From a virus: a DNA stretch of 64,000 bases. Numbering within the stretch: the stretch's first letter is position 1; each line of letters starts with the position of its first letter. Positions 55,140 through 63,651 of the stretch are shown one piece after another. Location: the IMG/VR virus record IMGVR_UViG_3300036766_001014, positions 1 to 64,000 of that record; one strand, given 5' to 3'. A program made the position numbers and the translations under genes. The notes beneath the pieces were generated by a model, which was given only the letters and a program-made list of their open reading frames with translations, searched no databases and was not told the origin of the DNA.

Positions 55140-57968
55140 ATGAGGGTTCGCGTGTCCGGACTGGTCTGGGTGCCGAAGGCAGAGCTGGGAAACAGCCTGG
55201 CCCAGCTCAAGAAGGCGCTGACCATCGTGCCGAGAAAGTCGGCGTACGCGGATAGCGAGCCGCCGACGCCGGTACCGTGCTGGGCGGAGACGCTCGATGA
55301 GTTCGGGTTGCCGAGGGACTACTTTTTTGGGAGCGCCAAACAGCAGCACGACATCGTTTGGGAGCTGTCCGAGGGCAGCCCAATATCGATCCAAAGCAAC
55401 CTGCGACAGACGGGCGACTACGCCGAGCAGGCGCTCGCGCTGGATACGCTGGAGGCATGGTTTCGCGGCTTCGATACCGCGGCCGATCCTATTTCCGCCG
55501 GTCTGCATCTTGGGGCCATCCTCCAGGCTGATCCTGGATTCGGAAAGACCGCGTCCGCCCTGGAGCTGGCGCGCAGGCTCGGGCGCACGACCCTGATCAT
55601 CGTCCACAAGGAGTTCTTGCTGACGCAGTGGCAGCGACGCATCGAAGCGTTCTTTCCGGACGCCAAGATCGGAATCGTGCGAGAGGACGTGTGCGACTTC
55701 GAGGGCAAGGACATCGTGCTGGCGATGGTGCAGTCGCTGGCGCTCGAAGGGGCAGATGGCAAGCAGCGGTATCCGCTGGCGTTATACAGGCACTTCGGGC
55801 TGATCGTGATCGATGAGTGCTTCGTTGCCGGAACCATGGTCGAGACGCCCGGTGGGCCACGGCCGATAGAGGGCATTCGGCCAGGAGACGCTGTCCTAAA
55901 CGCCGTGGGGCTAGGTAGCGTTGACCGGGTTACGACCAAGCGCGTCGCCGTGGACCGGCTTGTCGTGGTTCGCATTGACGACGGCAGCGAGTTCGTTTGC
56001 ACGGATGAGCATCCGTGGCTGACCCCGCACGGGTGGACGAAGGCCGCAGAGCTTACTCCTGGGGACGCGCTCGTTGCATTCTCCGAGAGCACTGATACCA
56101 TGTCAAGACATGGATATAGCATGCGAGGTGTGCGGGACCCCTTGCAAACCGAGGCTCGACCGGCGTCCAAGGTTCTGCTCGCAGCGATGCTGCGGGTTGG
56201 CCAAGGCGAAGCGGCAGAGGCCATGCGAGGCGTGCGGTCAAGAGGTTGCGAGGAAGGGGAATCGGTTCTGTTCCGTTGTCTGTCAGAGGAGCTGTCACCA
56301 GCGGTTCATGGGAACGCCGGAGATGCGAGCGCGGATGTCAGAGAACGCGAGGCGCCAGCACGCGAAAGACCCAGGTCTTGCAAGGAGATCGTCGGAGCGC
56401 ATGGTCACGCAGAACCCAATGGCAGATCAGGCGACCAGGAGGCTTGTGTCGAGCAAGCTCAAGGCAATGAAGTATCGCCCGGTGAGCCGAGGCGGGAACG
56501 GACGCGGTCTTACGGTTCCTCAGCAAGCTCTGTTGGAGGCGCTGGGCCACGGCTGGGCGCCGGAACTGGCGGTTCCAACCAAGATGTCGCGGGGGAGCGG
56601 CTATCCGACGTCCTACAAGCTGGATTTGGGGAACACGGCGCTGAAACTCGGGATCGAGGTGGACGGGCCCTCGCACGACAGCCCGAGAGCGAGAGCGAAG
56701 GATGGGAAAAAGAGCGCACTGCTGGCCACGCTCGGGTGGCGAGTGTTGCGCGTGCGGAACGAAGCGATCTTGAGCGACGCGGCATCCGCGTTGGCGACGA
56801 TTCGCGTGTGGATGTCTTCAACCTGAGCGTCTCTGGCCATCCGTCGTATGTGTTGGCGAATGGCTTGGTGGTGCACAACTGTCACCGCATCGGGGCTCTC
56901 ACGTGGAGCCAGGTGCCGAAGATGTTCTCGGCGAAGTGGTTGCTCGGACTGACCGCGACGCCGAGGCGCAGAGATGGAGCGGACAAGGTGTTCTGGTGGA
57001 ACATCGGCCAGATCCGGTACGCGGCCAAGACCAAGCGGCCGGTCCTCAGCGTGCGCATGGTGATGGCGAACGTATCGGGCCCGGACATCCTGCGCAGGGA
57101 CGTCTCGCCGAGCATCATCGTCAACGTCCTGGCCAAGCTGTCTGGGCGCAACCGGATCATTGTGCAGGAGATCATCGGAGCGCTGAAGTCGCCGTCCGGG
57201 CGCAAGATCATGGTGCTGAGCGAGCGGCTCGAACATCTCCGTGAGCTTGACTCATTGCTGCGACAGGAAGCGGACAGGGCTGGGATCGAGGTCTCAACCG
57301 GGTTCTACACGGGCGAGTGGTTCACCGGCGATCGCAGCGAGAAGCTCGCGCAAGGCCACTGGGACATGAACAACGGCGGTCGCAAGAAGGCGGAGGACGC
57401 AATCTACACGTCTCTCTCCAGGCGGAAGCTGGAGTCAGACGAGGCCAGGGCCGTGGACAAGGATCAGGACGGGACGAAAGTGATCGTCTTCAACGGCGGC
57501 GAACGGGTGCCGCTGAGCGACTTGCCCGAGCAGGCGCTGTATTCCCTCGCGCGCAGCTATGACATCAAGCAGAAGGTGACCGAGAAGAAGCGTCGCAGGA
57601 CCGAGGAGGAGCTGGCCGAGGCTGAGCGAGCCCGCGTGATCTGGGCTACGTATCAGATGACTTCTGAAGGTATCGACATCCCGGCGGTGGACACGATCGG
57701 ATTCGCGACGCCAATCAGCGACGTCGAGCAGTCATACGGCCGCGGTCGGCGCGTCTGCGTGCCCGTGGCGCACGGCGGCGACAAGACTCCGGAGGCATGT
57801 ACGCGACTGTGTTCTTGGCGGGCGGCGACCTGCACCGGTAAGCCGGTTGGAATGGCATTTGACGTGGTAGACGTACAAGTCCCGCTCGCGACCAGGCGCA
57901 GCAAGTACCGGCGGGAGTTTTACGAGAGCGTAGGGGCTCGCGTCGTAGATATTGACACTCGCAAATAA
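55140..57968 (+). CDS. UvsW-like SF2 helicase interrupted by an intein
   Basis: The 942-codon frame encodes an SF2 helicase of about 588 residues after splicing. Walker A PGFGKT ends at 137. The DExH box is split: VIDE is followed by a 354-residue intein (residues 227-580) and resumes as CHRIGA, giving DECH. GLTATPRRRDG (III), MTSEGIDIPAVD (V) and QSYGRGRR (VI) follow. UvsW-type helicases reverse R-loops and forks in phages with recombination-dependent replication. Confidence 0.85.
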   Translation: MRVRVSGLVWVPKAELGNSLAQLKKALTIVPRKSAYADSEPPTPVPCWAETLDEFGLPRDYFFGSAKQQHDIVWELSEGSPISIQSNLRQTGDYAEQALALDTLEAWFRGFDTAADPISAGLHLGAILQADPGFGKTASALELARRLGRTTLIIVHKEFLLTQWQRRIEAFFPDAKIGIVREDVCDFEGKDIVLAMVQSLALEGADGKQRYPLALYRHFGLIVIDECFVAGTMVETPGGPRPIEGIRPGDAVLNAVGLGSVDRVTTKRVAVDRLVVVRIDDGSEFVCTDEHPWLTPHGWTKAAELTPGDALVAFSESTDTMSRHGYSMRGVRDPLQTEARPASKVLLAAMLRVGQGEAAEAMRGVRSRGCEEGESVLFRCLSEELSPAVHGNAGDASADVREREAPARERPRSCKEIVGAHGHAEPNGRSGDQEACVEQAQGNEVSPGEPRRERTRSYGSSASSVGGAGPRLGAGTGGSNQDVAGERLSDVLQAGFGEHGAETRDRGGRALARQPESESEGWEKERTAGHARVASVARAERSDLERRGIRVGDDSRVDVFNLSVSGHPSYVLANGLVVHNCHRIGALTWSQVPKMFSAKWLLGLTATPRRRDGADKVFWWNIGQIRYAAKTKRPVLSVRMVMANVSGPDILRRDVSPSIIVNVLAKLSGRNRIIVQEIIGALKSPSGRKIMVLSERLEHLRELDSLLRQEADRAGIEVSTGFYTGEWFTGDRSEKLAQGHWDMNNGGRKKAEDAIYTSLSRRKLESDEARAVDKDQDGTKVIVFNGGERVPLSDLPEQALYSLARSYDIKQKVTEKKRRRTEEELAEAERARVIWATYQMTSEGIDIPAVDTIGFATPISDVEQSYGRGRRVCVPVAHGGDKTPEACTRLCSWRAATCTGKPVGMAFDVVDVQVPLATRRSKYRREFYESVGARVVDIDTRK
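55818..56879 (+). mobile_element. Intein in the DExH box, with an out-of-frame nuclease gene
   Basis: Block A starts CFVAGTMVETPGG, block B is FVCTDEHPWLTPHGW, block F VDVFNLSVSGHPSYVLANG and block G VVHN, followed by extein Cys. Between roughly 56085 and 56810 the helicase frame stays open but encodes low-complexity shadow sequence, while the +1 frame encodes a zinc-finger nuclease. The intein would thus splice with a meaningless linker and carry a separate gene. Confidence 0.8.
56110..56826 (+). CDS. Homing-type DUF559/Vsr-like nuclease, nested out of frame in the intein
   Basis: This 238-residue frame is +1 relative to the helicase. It opens with Cys fingers (CEVCGTPC, CSQRC, CEACG, CSVVC), has a basic helical linker (MRARMSENARRQHAK), and ends in a PD-(D/E)xK fold of the DUF559/Vsr type (LGIEVDGPSHD, then LGWRVLRVRNEAI). 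It is likely the homing enzyme that spreads the intein. No clear ribosome-binding site precedes ATG 56110; it could be reached by reinitiation or frameshifting. The stop lies just inside block F. Confidence 0.75.
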   Translation: MDIACEVCGTPCKPRLDRRPRFCSQRCCGLAKAKRQRPCEACGQEVARKGNRFCSVVCQRSCHQRFMGTPEMRARMSENARRQHAKDPGLARRSSERMVTQNPMADQATRRLVSSKLKAMKYRPVSRGGNGRGLTVPQQALLEALGHGWAPELAVPTKMSRGSGYPTSYKLDLGNTALKLGIEVDGPSHDSPRARAKDGKKSALLATLGWRVLRVRNEAILSDAASALATIRVWMSST

Positions 57969-58011
57969 TGATGTAAGTTGGTGGGTAACAGCCAGATTCG
58001 GAGGTCGAGCG

Positions 58012-58557
58012 ATGCCGAACAAACCCGGCTATTTTGAAAAGTATTACGAGGAGAACAAGGGCAAGATCAGCTCCAATCGGAAGCGGAAGTACGAATCCGA
58101 TCCGGAGTACAGATCGCGCGTGATGGCGGCCTCGCGCGACTATCGCGAGACACATAGGTCAGAAGACCGCATCCGCATGCCGCGCTATCAGAAGCCGATC
58201 ATCGAGAAGGCTGGCGACGAAAGCGACGTTGTGCTGTTCAGCGTTGGCGCGATGGCGGTATACCTGGACCGCAGCGTTCAGGCGATCAACCACTGGGAGC
58301 GCGCTGGAATTCTGCCTCCGACACCGTACCGCGACGAGCGCGGCTTTAGGTTCTATACGACCGACATGATGGCGGCCGTGCGCGATGCCGTGGGCAACAA
58401 GCGCCGTCTGTTCCCGGTCGATCCGCAGATGAGGGAGAATGTGCTTAGGGCGTGGAAAGAGTGCGGCGTTCCGGTCAAGGCCCAGAGCATGAAGGCGGCC
58501 CTGGCGAACACGGTCGCTGTCCCGCAGCGTCGGCCCTCGCGCGCGACCGCGAAGTGA
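58012..58557 (+). CDS. MerR-type HTH protein
   Basis: GGAGGTCGAGCG precedes the ATG. Of 181 residues, about 75-125 match a MerR winged helix (FSVGAMAVYLDRSVQAINHW, then GFRFYTTDMM). The basic N-terminal 60 residues may add DNA contacts. A regulator of the recombination genes is plausible. Confidence 0.75.
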   Translation: MPNKPGYFEKYYEENKGKISSNRKRKYESDPEYRSRVMAASRDYRETHRSEDRIRMPRYQKPIIEKAGDESDVVLFSVGAMAVYLDRSVQAINHWERAGILPPTPYRDERGFRFYTTDMMAAVRDAVGNKRRLFPVDPQMRENVLRAWKECGVPVKAQSMKAALANTVAVPQRRPSRATAK

Positions 58558-58562
58558 ATGGC

Positions 58563-58907
58563 ATGGCAGAAGAAACAAAGAGCACGATCGCTGCGCCGAT
58601 CGTTGTGACCGTTGATCATCGGTTTGTGCGAGCCAATGGCAGCACGCTCTGCGTGACCAAGAGCGAGGATCTGTCGGAGACAAAGGAGTTCGCGACGAGG
58701 CCAGCGGTTGTGCGCCGCGCGTTCGGAGTGACCCTGAACCAGGGCAACTACGAATCGTCTCGCATAGACGTCAGCGTGGAAGTTCCTTGCTACTTAGAGG
58801 ATTTGGAGCGCGCCGATGAGTTCGCGCGTGACTTCTGTGAACAGCGTCTGCGCGCCGAGGTCATGCTCATCAAGCCAGAGAAGAAGTCCGCAGCAGGGCC
58901 GTTCTAG
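58563..58907 (+). CDS. Hypothetical protein before recA-like gene
   Basis: The 114 residues are alpha/beta with RIDVSVEVPCYLEDLERADE. It sits nine bases before the RecA-like gene. A recombination accessory (mediator) role is possible but not shown. Confidence 0.65.
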   Translation: MAEETKSTIAAPIVVTVDHRFVRANGSTLCVTKSEDLSETKEFATRPAVVRRAFGVTLNQGNYESSRIDVSVEVPCYLEDLERADEFARDFCEQRLRAEVMLIKPEKKSAAGPF

Positions 58908-58916
58908 GAAAACTCG

Positions 58917-60188
58917 ATGACGGCAACAAAGCTCACGCAGGTAGCCAAGACGCTACAGGCCAAGTATGGCAGCGGCGCCATTGGCCGTGGCGACACGACT
59001 CCATCCGAGGATCGCAGAATGACCACCGGGTCATTGCGGCTTGACGCAGTGCTGGGCGGAGGCATCCGGGTCGGATGGGTGACGTCGTTCTATGGGGAGA
59101 AGTCCGGCGGCAAGAGCACGACCGCCATCCGCTGCATGGGGATCGCGCAGAACCATTGCCGCAACTGTCTGCGGCCGGTCAAGGACGTGCAGGCGGCTCC
59201 GCCAGAAGGGGTCGCGTCGGAGGACGTCAAGACATCTCGGTGGGGCGCAACCGGAACGTGTACCTGCTATGCCGAGGGGCTCTATCAGCCAGATCCTCCG
59301 CCAAAGGAAACCGGCGAGTCGCCCAAGGTCTACCGCGAGCGGGTCGAAGCCTGGATAGAGAAGCTCAAGGACAACTCCTACGAGGAGATGGTCTGTGCCT
59401 GGATCGACATGGAGCACTCGTTCGACAAGGGTTGGGCGGTCAGGCTCGGCCTCGACACGCGCCGCTTGCTCTACGTGAGGCCGGAGTCGGCCGAGGAGTC
59501 GCTCGACATCATTGCTGCCCTGATTGGCACGATCGAAGTGGACATGCTGTGCATCGACTCGATCGCGAACCTCACTCCGACCAAGGAGCTGACGGACTCG
59601 ATGGAGCAATGGCAGCAAGGTCTCCAGGCGAGGCTGGTCAACAAGGGCATTCGCAAGCTCATCACCGGATCGTCATCGGTAGCCAACGCGCATCGGACAA
59701 TCACGCAAATCTGGATCAACCAGGTGCGTGACAAGATCACGATGTTCGGCGATCCGACCGTGAAGCCGGGCGGCAAGGGCCAGGAGTTTGCGGTTCATGC
59801 AGAGGTGAAGTTCAGCAAGTCCAAGATCGAAATGGACACCGAGCAGTACGGCGCGAAGGACGAGGTTATCAAGATCCCGCGCATGGAGACGTTTTCGTTC
59901 AAGTGCACCAAGAACAGGACGGCCGGTACGAAGGACTCGGAGGGATTCTACATACAGCGCGTGCGAGACACCGAGGCCGGGAAAGCTGGCGAGATCGTAG
60001 ATGGCGAGGAGGTCTACGCGCTTGCGATGCACTACCTCGTTGATTCGAGCAAGAAGGGCGCCTATCGGCTCGCCGATCGTGAGTACACGAGTCAGAAGGC
60101 CATTGCCGTCGATCTTCGAGATGACGCCGGTCTCTATTCGGCCGTACGCGCCGCACTGCTAGCCAAGCTGATCAAGGGCGCGCGGTGA
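58917..60188 (+). CDS. RecA/UvsX-like recombinase
   Basis: The 423-residue protein has Walker A GEKSGGKST (60-68), Walker B DMLCIDS, and an IWINQVRDKITMFGDP loop as in RecA/UvsX. After the P-loop it carries a Cys-rich insert (CRNCLRP, then CTCY) not found in ordinary RecA. It pairs ssDNA with homologous duplex to start replication forks and repair. Confidence 0.9.
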   Translation: MTATKLTQVAKTLQAKYGSGAIGRGDTTPSEDRRMTTGSLRLDAVLGGGIRVGWVTSFYGEKSGGKSTTAIRCMGIAQNHCRNCLRPVKDVQAAPPEGVASEDVKTSRWGATGTCTCYAEGLYQPDPPPKETGESPKVYRERVEAWIEKLKDNSYEEMVCAWIDMEHSFDKGWAVRLGLDTRRLLYVRPESAEESLDIIAALIGTIEVDMLCIDSIANLTPTKELTDSMEQWQQGLQARLVNKGIRKLITGSSSVANAHRTITQIWINQVRDKITMFGDPTVKPGGKGQEFAVHAEVKFSKSKIEMDTEQYGAKDEVIKIPRMETFSFKCTKNRTAGTKDSEGFYIQRVRDTEAGKAGEIVDGEEVYALAMHYLVDSSKKGAYRLADREYTSQKAIAVDLRDDAGLYSAVRAALLAKLIKGAR

Positions 60189-60191
60189 CAC

Positions 60192-60638
60192 GTGGTAGAT
60201 CGATCAAAACCACGGCACGTGCCGCCGCTGCTCCAGGATCCGGCTGCGGTCAGCAAGCGCGACTCGAACATCCGTAAGCCGAGCCGACAAGAGAAGTCCG
60301 TGGCCGTGGCCGTAGGCGGCAGACGTCAGCCTGGGTCCGGCGCCTTCTCTGGATTGAAGGGCGACGTTCGGCGCTCAGGCCGGTTTCCAATGCTTGTCGA
60401 GTGCAAGCGGGTATCCGGCCAGGAAAGCATCCGCGTCGAGCTGAAGCATCTGGCCAAGATCACCGCCGAGGCCCTCGACAAGGGAGCCAACCCGGCGCTG
60501 TCCATTCAGTTTGATGAGGATGTTACCAGGGCGCTCTCGCTAAGGCTTGGTTTTGCGCCAGCGAGCGCTGACTGGATCGCGGTGCCGCTGTCCGTGTTCA
60601 GAGCAATGCTCGAAACGCTTGGCGAGGAGGCGCTGTGA
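60192..60638 (+). CDS. PD-(D/E)xK nuclease, Hjc-like resolvase
   Basis: The 148-residue protein (GTG start) shows the Holliday-junction-resolvase-like core: an early Glu, KGDV (D58), MLVECKRV (E70 and K72), then a Gln/Lys helix (KHLAKITAEAL). It follows the recombinase directly. A branched-DNA resolvase or repair nuclease is likely. Confidence 0.75.
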   Translation: MVDRSKPRHVPPLLQDPAAVSKRDSNIRKPSRQEKSVAVAVGGRRQPGSGAFSGLKGDVRRSGRFPMLVECKRVSGQESIRVELKHLAKITAEALDKGANPALSIQFDEDVTRALSLRLGFAPASADWIAVPLSVFRAMLETLGEEAL

Positions 60639-61009
60639 GCACGCTGGTAGAAGACATGCTTGGCAAGGCCGTGAAGCGGGTAGGGCGCATCAAGAAGCCG
60701 GACTGGTTGGCCTACCATCTCCATGGCGACCACTGGGAACAGGTGTCGGCCGCAATGATGGTCGTGCTCGACGAGGCAAAGGGACATGGGGCGAAAAAAC
60801 CGCTCGCCCTTCTGCAAGAGCTGGCGTTTTCCAAGTCTCTTGAGCCGTCCGAGCGGGGGAGCGTGGCGCTGCAAACAGTTGCGCTGTGGCTCACGAGCAC
60901 GCGCATCCACGCCGAGTCGTACGCGAAAGACAAGAACGAAACCGATCGTCGAGTGCTTGAACAGCGCGGGCTGATCAAAAGGAGCGAGGATGCTGAAGGA
61001 CGTCCTTGA
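60635..61009 (+). CDS. Hypothetical helical protein
   Basis: The GTG start overlaps the previous gene. The 124 residues are helical and basic with a hydrophobic middle. It overlaps the Cas4-like gene by 20 bases. Unknown. Confidence 0.65.
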   Translation: MSTLVEDMLGKAVKRVGRIKKPDWLAYHLHGDHWEQVSAAMMVVLDEAKGHGAKKPLALLQELAFSKSLEPSERGSVALQTVALWLTSTRIHAESYAKDKNETDRRVLEQRGLIKRSEDAEGRP

Positions 61010-61862
61010 CGAGATCGCGGCTCACCGCGAGAACCATCGCTGGCTACTGCCGCCGCTGCTGGAATCGATCGCGCATAGCCGCGAGGTCCCGCCGCCTAAG
61101 CACGACTCCTGGTTCAGCGCATCACGAGTGCCGACTATGTGCCCGAAGGCATTGGTCCTGGCTGCCAGGATGGGCTTGCCGATGGCAGACAACACCGATG
61201 CTAAGGCCAGGTGGTTCATGGACCGCGGCTCGGCGTTGCACGCAATGTTCCAGAGCTACTGGCTTGGGCCGACCGGTTGGCTGCTCGGTGGGTGGGCATG
61301 TAGGGCATGTGCGAAGCTGCATGGCGGCTCCGGCGATGATCGTTGGTCAATCGTTCTGGAAAACGCTGTCGCCTTGCCCGAAAAGTGTGACAGGTGCGGA
61401 GCTGTGCCGCGTAGGCAAGAACCGTGGCAGTTCGTCGAGCCGTACGCGGCCGACAACGATCTGCGCGTGCGCGGCCGCACGGACGGGTTCCTGCGGATGC
61501 CAGGGCGCGGCTTCGAGGTCATGGACCTCAAGTTCATATCCCGGCTCGATCTGATTCGGGTCGCACCAAAGGCCGATCACGTAGCTCAGCTCCATTGGTA
61601 TCTCGATGCCTCGTCGCTGAAGACGGGTCGAATCGTCTACGTTGACCCTGGAGCAAAGAGCGTCGAGGAGGCTATGGTGGAGCATCTGGTGGCGTTCGAC
61701 GCGGCATTGATGCAACGGGAGAAGGAGAAAGTCCGTGCCACGCGCCAAGCGCTCAGCGACGAAAGAAGACCTGTCCCAGCTTGTCCGTATGGTGGAAAAG
61801 GCGCGTATGGGGAGTGCCCATGCGTCGAAGTGGCGGTGCTCTGGGCCCGTTCTCGGCGTTGA
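60990..61862 (+). CDS. Cas4/RecB-like iron-sulfur exonuclease
   Basis: The 290-residue protein has the RecB-nuclease core: H84 in GSALHAMF, RGRTDGF (D165), VMDLKF (D179, K181) and a QLHWYL motif. One Cys near the start (C51) and three near the end (C265, C276, C278) match the 4Fe-4S ligands of Cas4 and AddB. A central zinc-like pair (CRAC, CDRC) is extra. No CRISPR genes adjoin, so it most likely processes DNA ends for recombination. Confidence 0.85.
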   Translation: MLKDVLDEIAAHRENHRWLLPPLLESIAHSREVPPPKHDSWFSASRVPTMCPKALVLAARMGLPMADNTDAKARWFMDRGSALHAMFQSYWLGPTGWLLGGWACRACAKLHGGSGDDRWSIVLENAVALPEKCDRCGAVPRRQEPWQFVEPYAADNDLRVRGRTDGFLRMPGRGFEVMDLKFISRLDLIRVAPKADHVAQLHWYLDASSLKTGRIVYVDPGAKSVEEAMVEHLVAFDAALMQREKEKVRATRQALSDERRPVPACPYGGKGAYGECPCVEVAVLWARSRR

Positions 61863-62355
61863 CCTGGCGCTGGATTACACGGGCCTGTCGATCTACACGG
61901 CAGACGGGCACCACCAGCGGTGTCTGACAATCCAGGAGAAGCTGGCTCGGCGCACCAAGAACGATCCGCCAGTGGCGGAGGTCGAGCGCATCATGCGGAT
62001 GCTCCGCGTGGCCAACGAAATTGTCCACGTAGTAGAGATGTTCAAGATCCGGCACGTCGGCATCGAGGGACCGGCGCACAACGCCAGGTACCAGTCTCAT
62101 CAGCTCGGCGAGGTGGCAGGCATCGTAAAATCTCAGCTCTGGCTGAAGTTCAAGATCGTGCCGCGGATCGTCCCGCCGTCTAGCGCGCGCAAGCACGTGT
62201 TGGGTTATGGTGGCTCCATCCCGAAGGACCGGGTGACTGCCGCGGTTCGTGAGGGATTGGGAATCGCGGCTGCAAACGATCACGAAGCCGATGCCACCGT
62301 TGTCGCGCGCTATACGTTCGATTCGGTAGTGGCAGAGGAGAAGGAGCTGGAGTGA
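61735..62355 (+). CDS. RuvC-like Holliday junction resolvase
   Basis: The 206-residue protein (GTG, overlapping the Cas4-like gene by 128 bases) has the RNase H-fold acids: LGVDLAL (D43), HVGIEGPAH (E111), NDHEADA (D182/E184/D186). The end motif PKDRVTAAVREGLG matches RuvC. It resolves four-way junctions before packaging. The long overlap is open in both frames; a later internal start would lose the D43 strand only if beyond about 61850. Confidence 0.85.
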   Translation: MPRAKRSATKEDLSQLVRMVEKARMGSAHASKWRCSGPVLGVDLALDYTGLSIYTADGHHQRCLTIQEKLARRTKNDPPVAEVERIMRMLRVANEIVHVVEMFKIRHVGIEGPAHNARYQSHQLGEVAGIVKSQLWLKFKIVPRIVPPSSARKHVLGYGGSIPKDRVTAAVREGLGIAAANDHEADATVVARYTFDSVVAEEKELE

Positions 62356-63344
62356 TGGCAATGACCGATGGCGATGGGGACGACTTTTCTGGACTGGCTG
62401 TTGTGAGTGGCGGGGCGGCCGTGGTGGACATAGGCAGCGCGGCGCTGCGCAGGGGCGATTTGGACAAGCTGAGATCGCGCGTGCTCGTGCTGCGCGACGA
62501 GATGGGCGAGGCGTACTTCGAGCTTGGTCGCCTGCTGCACCGGATCAACAAGGACGGGCTCTACGTTCATTGGCTTGGGCCAGACAGCAAGCCGTACGAG
62601 AGCTTTCACGACTACGTCGAGCACGAGGTCGATTTCGAGTTCCGCAAAGCGAAGTACCTCATGTCGATCTGGTGGTGGTTCGCCGAGGAGCTTGGCGACA
62701 AAGAGGTCATGGAAAAGGTAAAGCAGATTGGCTGGACGAAGGCCGCGATGCTCGTGGGCGTGGTGGACAGCAAGAATGCTGACGTGTGGATTGGCAAGGC
62801 CAAGGCGCTGAAGGTCAGGGATCTGCGTGAGCAAACGCGCTTTGCGATCGAAGCGGCTCAGCGCGGCCGCAGGCCGGACAGGCTTCGCGACGCAGGGCAG
62901 ACCAATGGCGATCGGGAGCCTCTGCCGCTTCCGCAGCCTCTTGTCGCAGCTCCAGATCAGGCGAAGGACGAGCGCAGGGGCATCGATCCGCTGACGCCGG
63001 AGGAGGAGAAGGAACACACGTCGTTGTGGGCCGTGAAGGTCACCGGCGATCAGCGTGTGAACATCGAGTTGGCAATCGACGCCGCCCATCACATCGCGGA
63101 GAGCGATCCGGATACCAAGGGGTACCTGCTCGACCTCGTGGCTACGTCGTTTTTGGCAACGCGCGGCGGAGCGGTAGGGAACAACAACAGGGAGGACAAG
63201 ATCAACTTCCGCAACGACGTGCTGCGCGCTATCGAGCGGACGTTCGCAGTGGATCTGATCGCCGTGGAGCGCGGGACCGACAGGCCGCTGTTCGGCAAAG
63301 CCGTGATTGATCGACTGGCAGGCGGAGGCGACGATGCAAGTTAG
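62355..63344 (+). CDS. Hypothetical 329-residue protein
   Basis: TGATG overlap with the RuvC-like gene. The first 150 residues resemble DUF3102-like phage proteins (GEAYFELGRLLHRINKDG, then HDYVEHEVDFEFRKAKYL), the middle is Pro-rich, and the end is helical. Role unknown; it belongs to the same operon. Confidence 0.65.
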   Translation: MAMTDGDGDDFSGLAVVSGGAAVVDIGSAALRRGDLDKLRSRVLVLRDEMGEAYFELGRLLHRINKDGLYVHWLGPDSKPYESFHDYVEHEVDFEFRKAKYLMSIWWWFAEELGDKEVMEKVKQIGWTKAAMLVGVVDSKNADVWIGKAKALKVRDLREQTRFAIEAAQRGRRPDRLRDAGQTNGDREPLPLPQPLVAAPDQAKDERRGIDPLTPEEEKEHTSLWAVKVTGDQRVNIELAIDAAHHIAESDPDTKGYLLDLVATSFLATRGGAVGNNNREDKINFRNDVLRAIERTFAVDLIAVERGTDRPLFGKAVIDRLAGGGDDAS

Positions 63345-63576
63345 CCGGGAGTACGCGCTCAGGGAGCTTGAATCAATAGCAGCCACGCTCGCTGAGTGGG
63401 GCAGAGAGCTGCATTGTCCAGCCGAGCTGACGGCCGACGCCGTGGAGCGATCTGTCTACCCGGACGGAGTCCCCGCTGGGCTGAGCGTGGACGATGTCGA
63501 AGGCTTTCCGGGGACACAGTTTCGAGCAGAGCTGATGGCAATCGCGGGAAGACTCGAAGCGCTGGCCTCGTTCTGA
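63334..63576 (+). CDS. Small helical protein
   Basis: GGAGGCGACG precedes ATG 63334, which overlaps the previous gene by 11 bases. The 80 residues are helical and acidic. Last gene of the replication operon before a gap. Confidence 0.65.
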   Translation: MQVSREYALRELESIAATLAEWGRELHCPAELTADAVERSVYPDGVPAGLSVDDVEGFPGTQFRAELMAIAGRLEALASF

Positions 63577-63651
63577 GCCTTCGGTGGCTCGCTTGTAGGC
63601 GGTCCTTGCTATACCACTGTGTTTTGTCAACAATGGTGGTCAGGGAAGTAT

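Noticed and set aside
60990-61862. Cas4-like protein as evidence of a CRISPR-Cas system
   Set aside because: No Cas1, Cas2 or repeat array is present; the neighbours are recombination genes.
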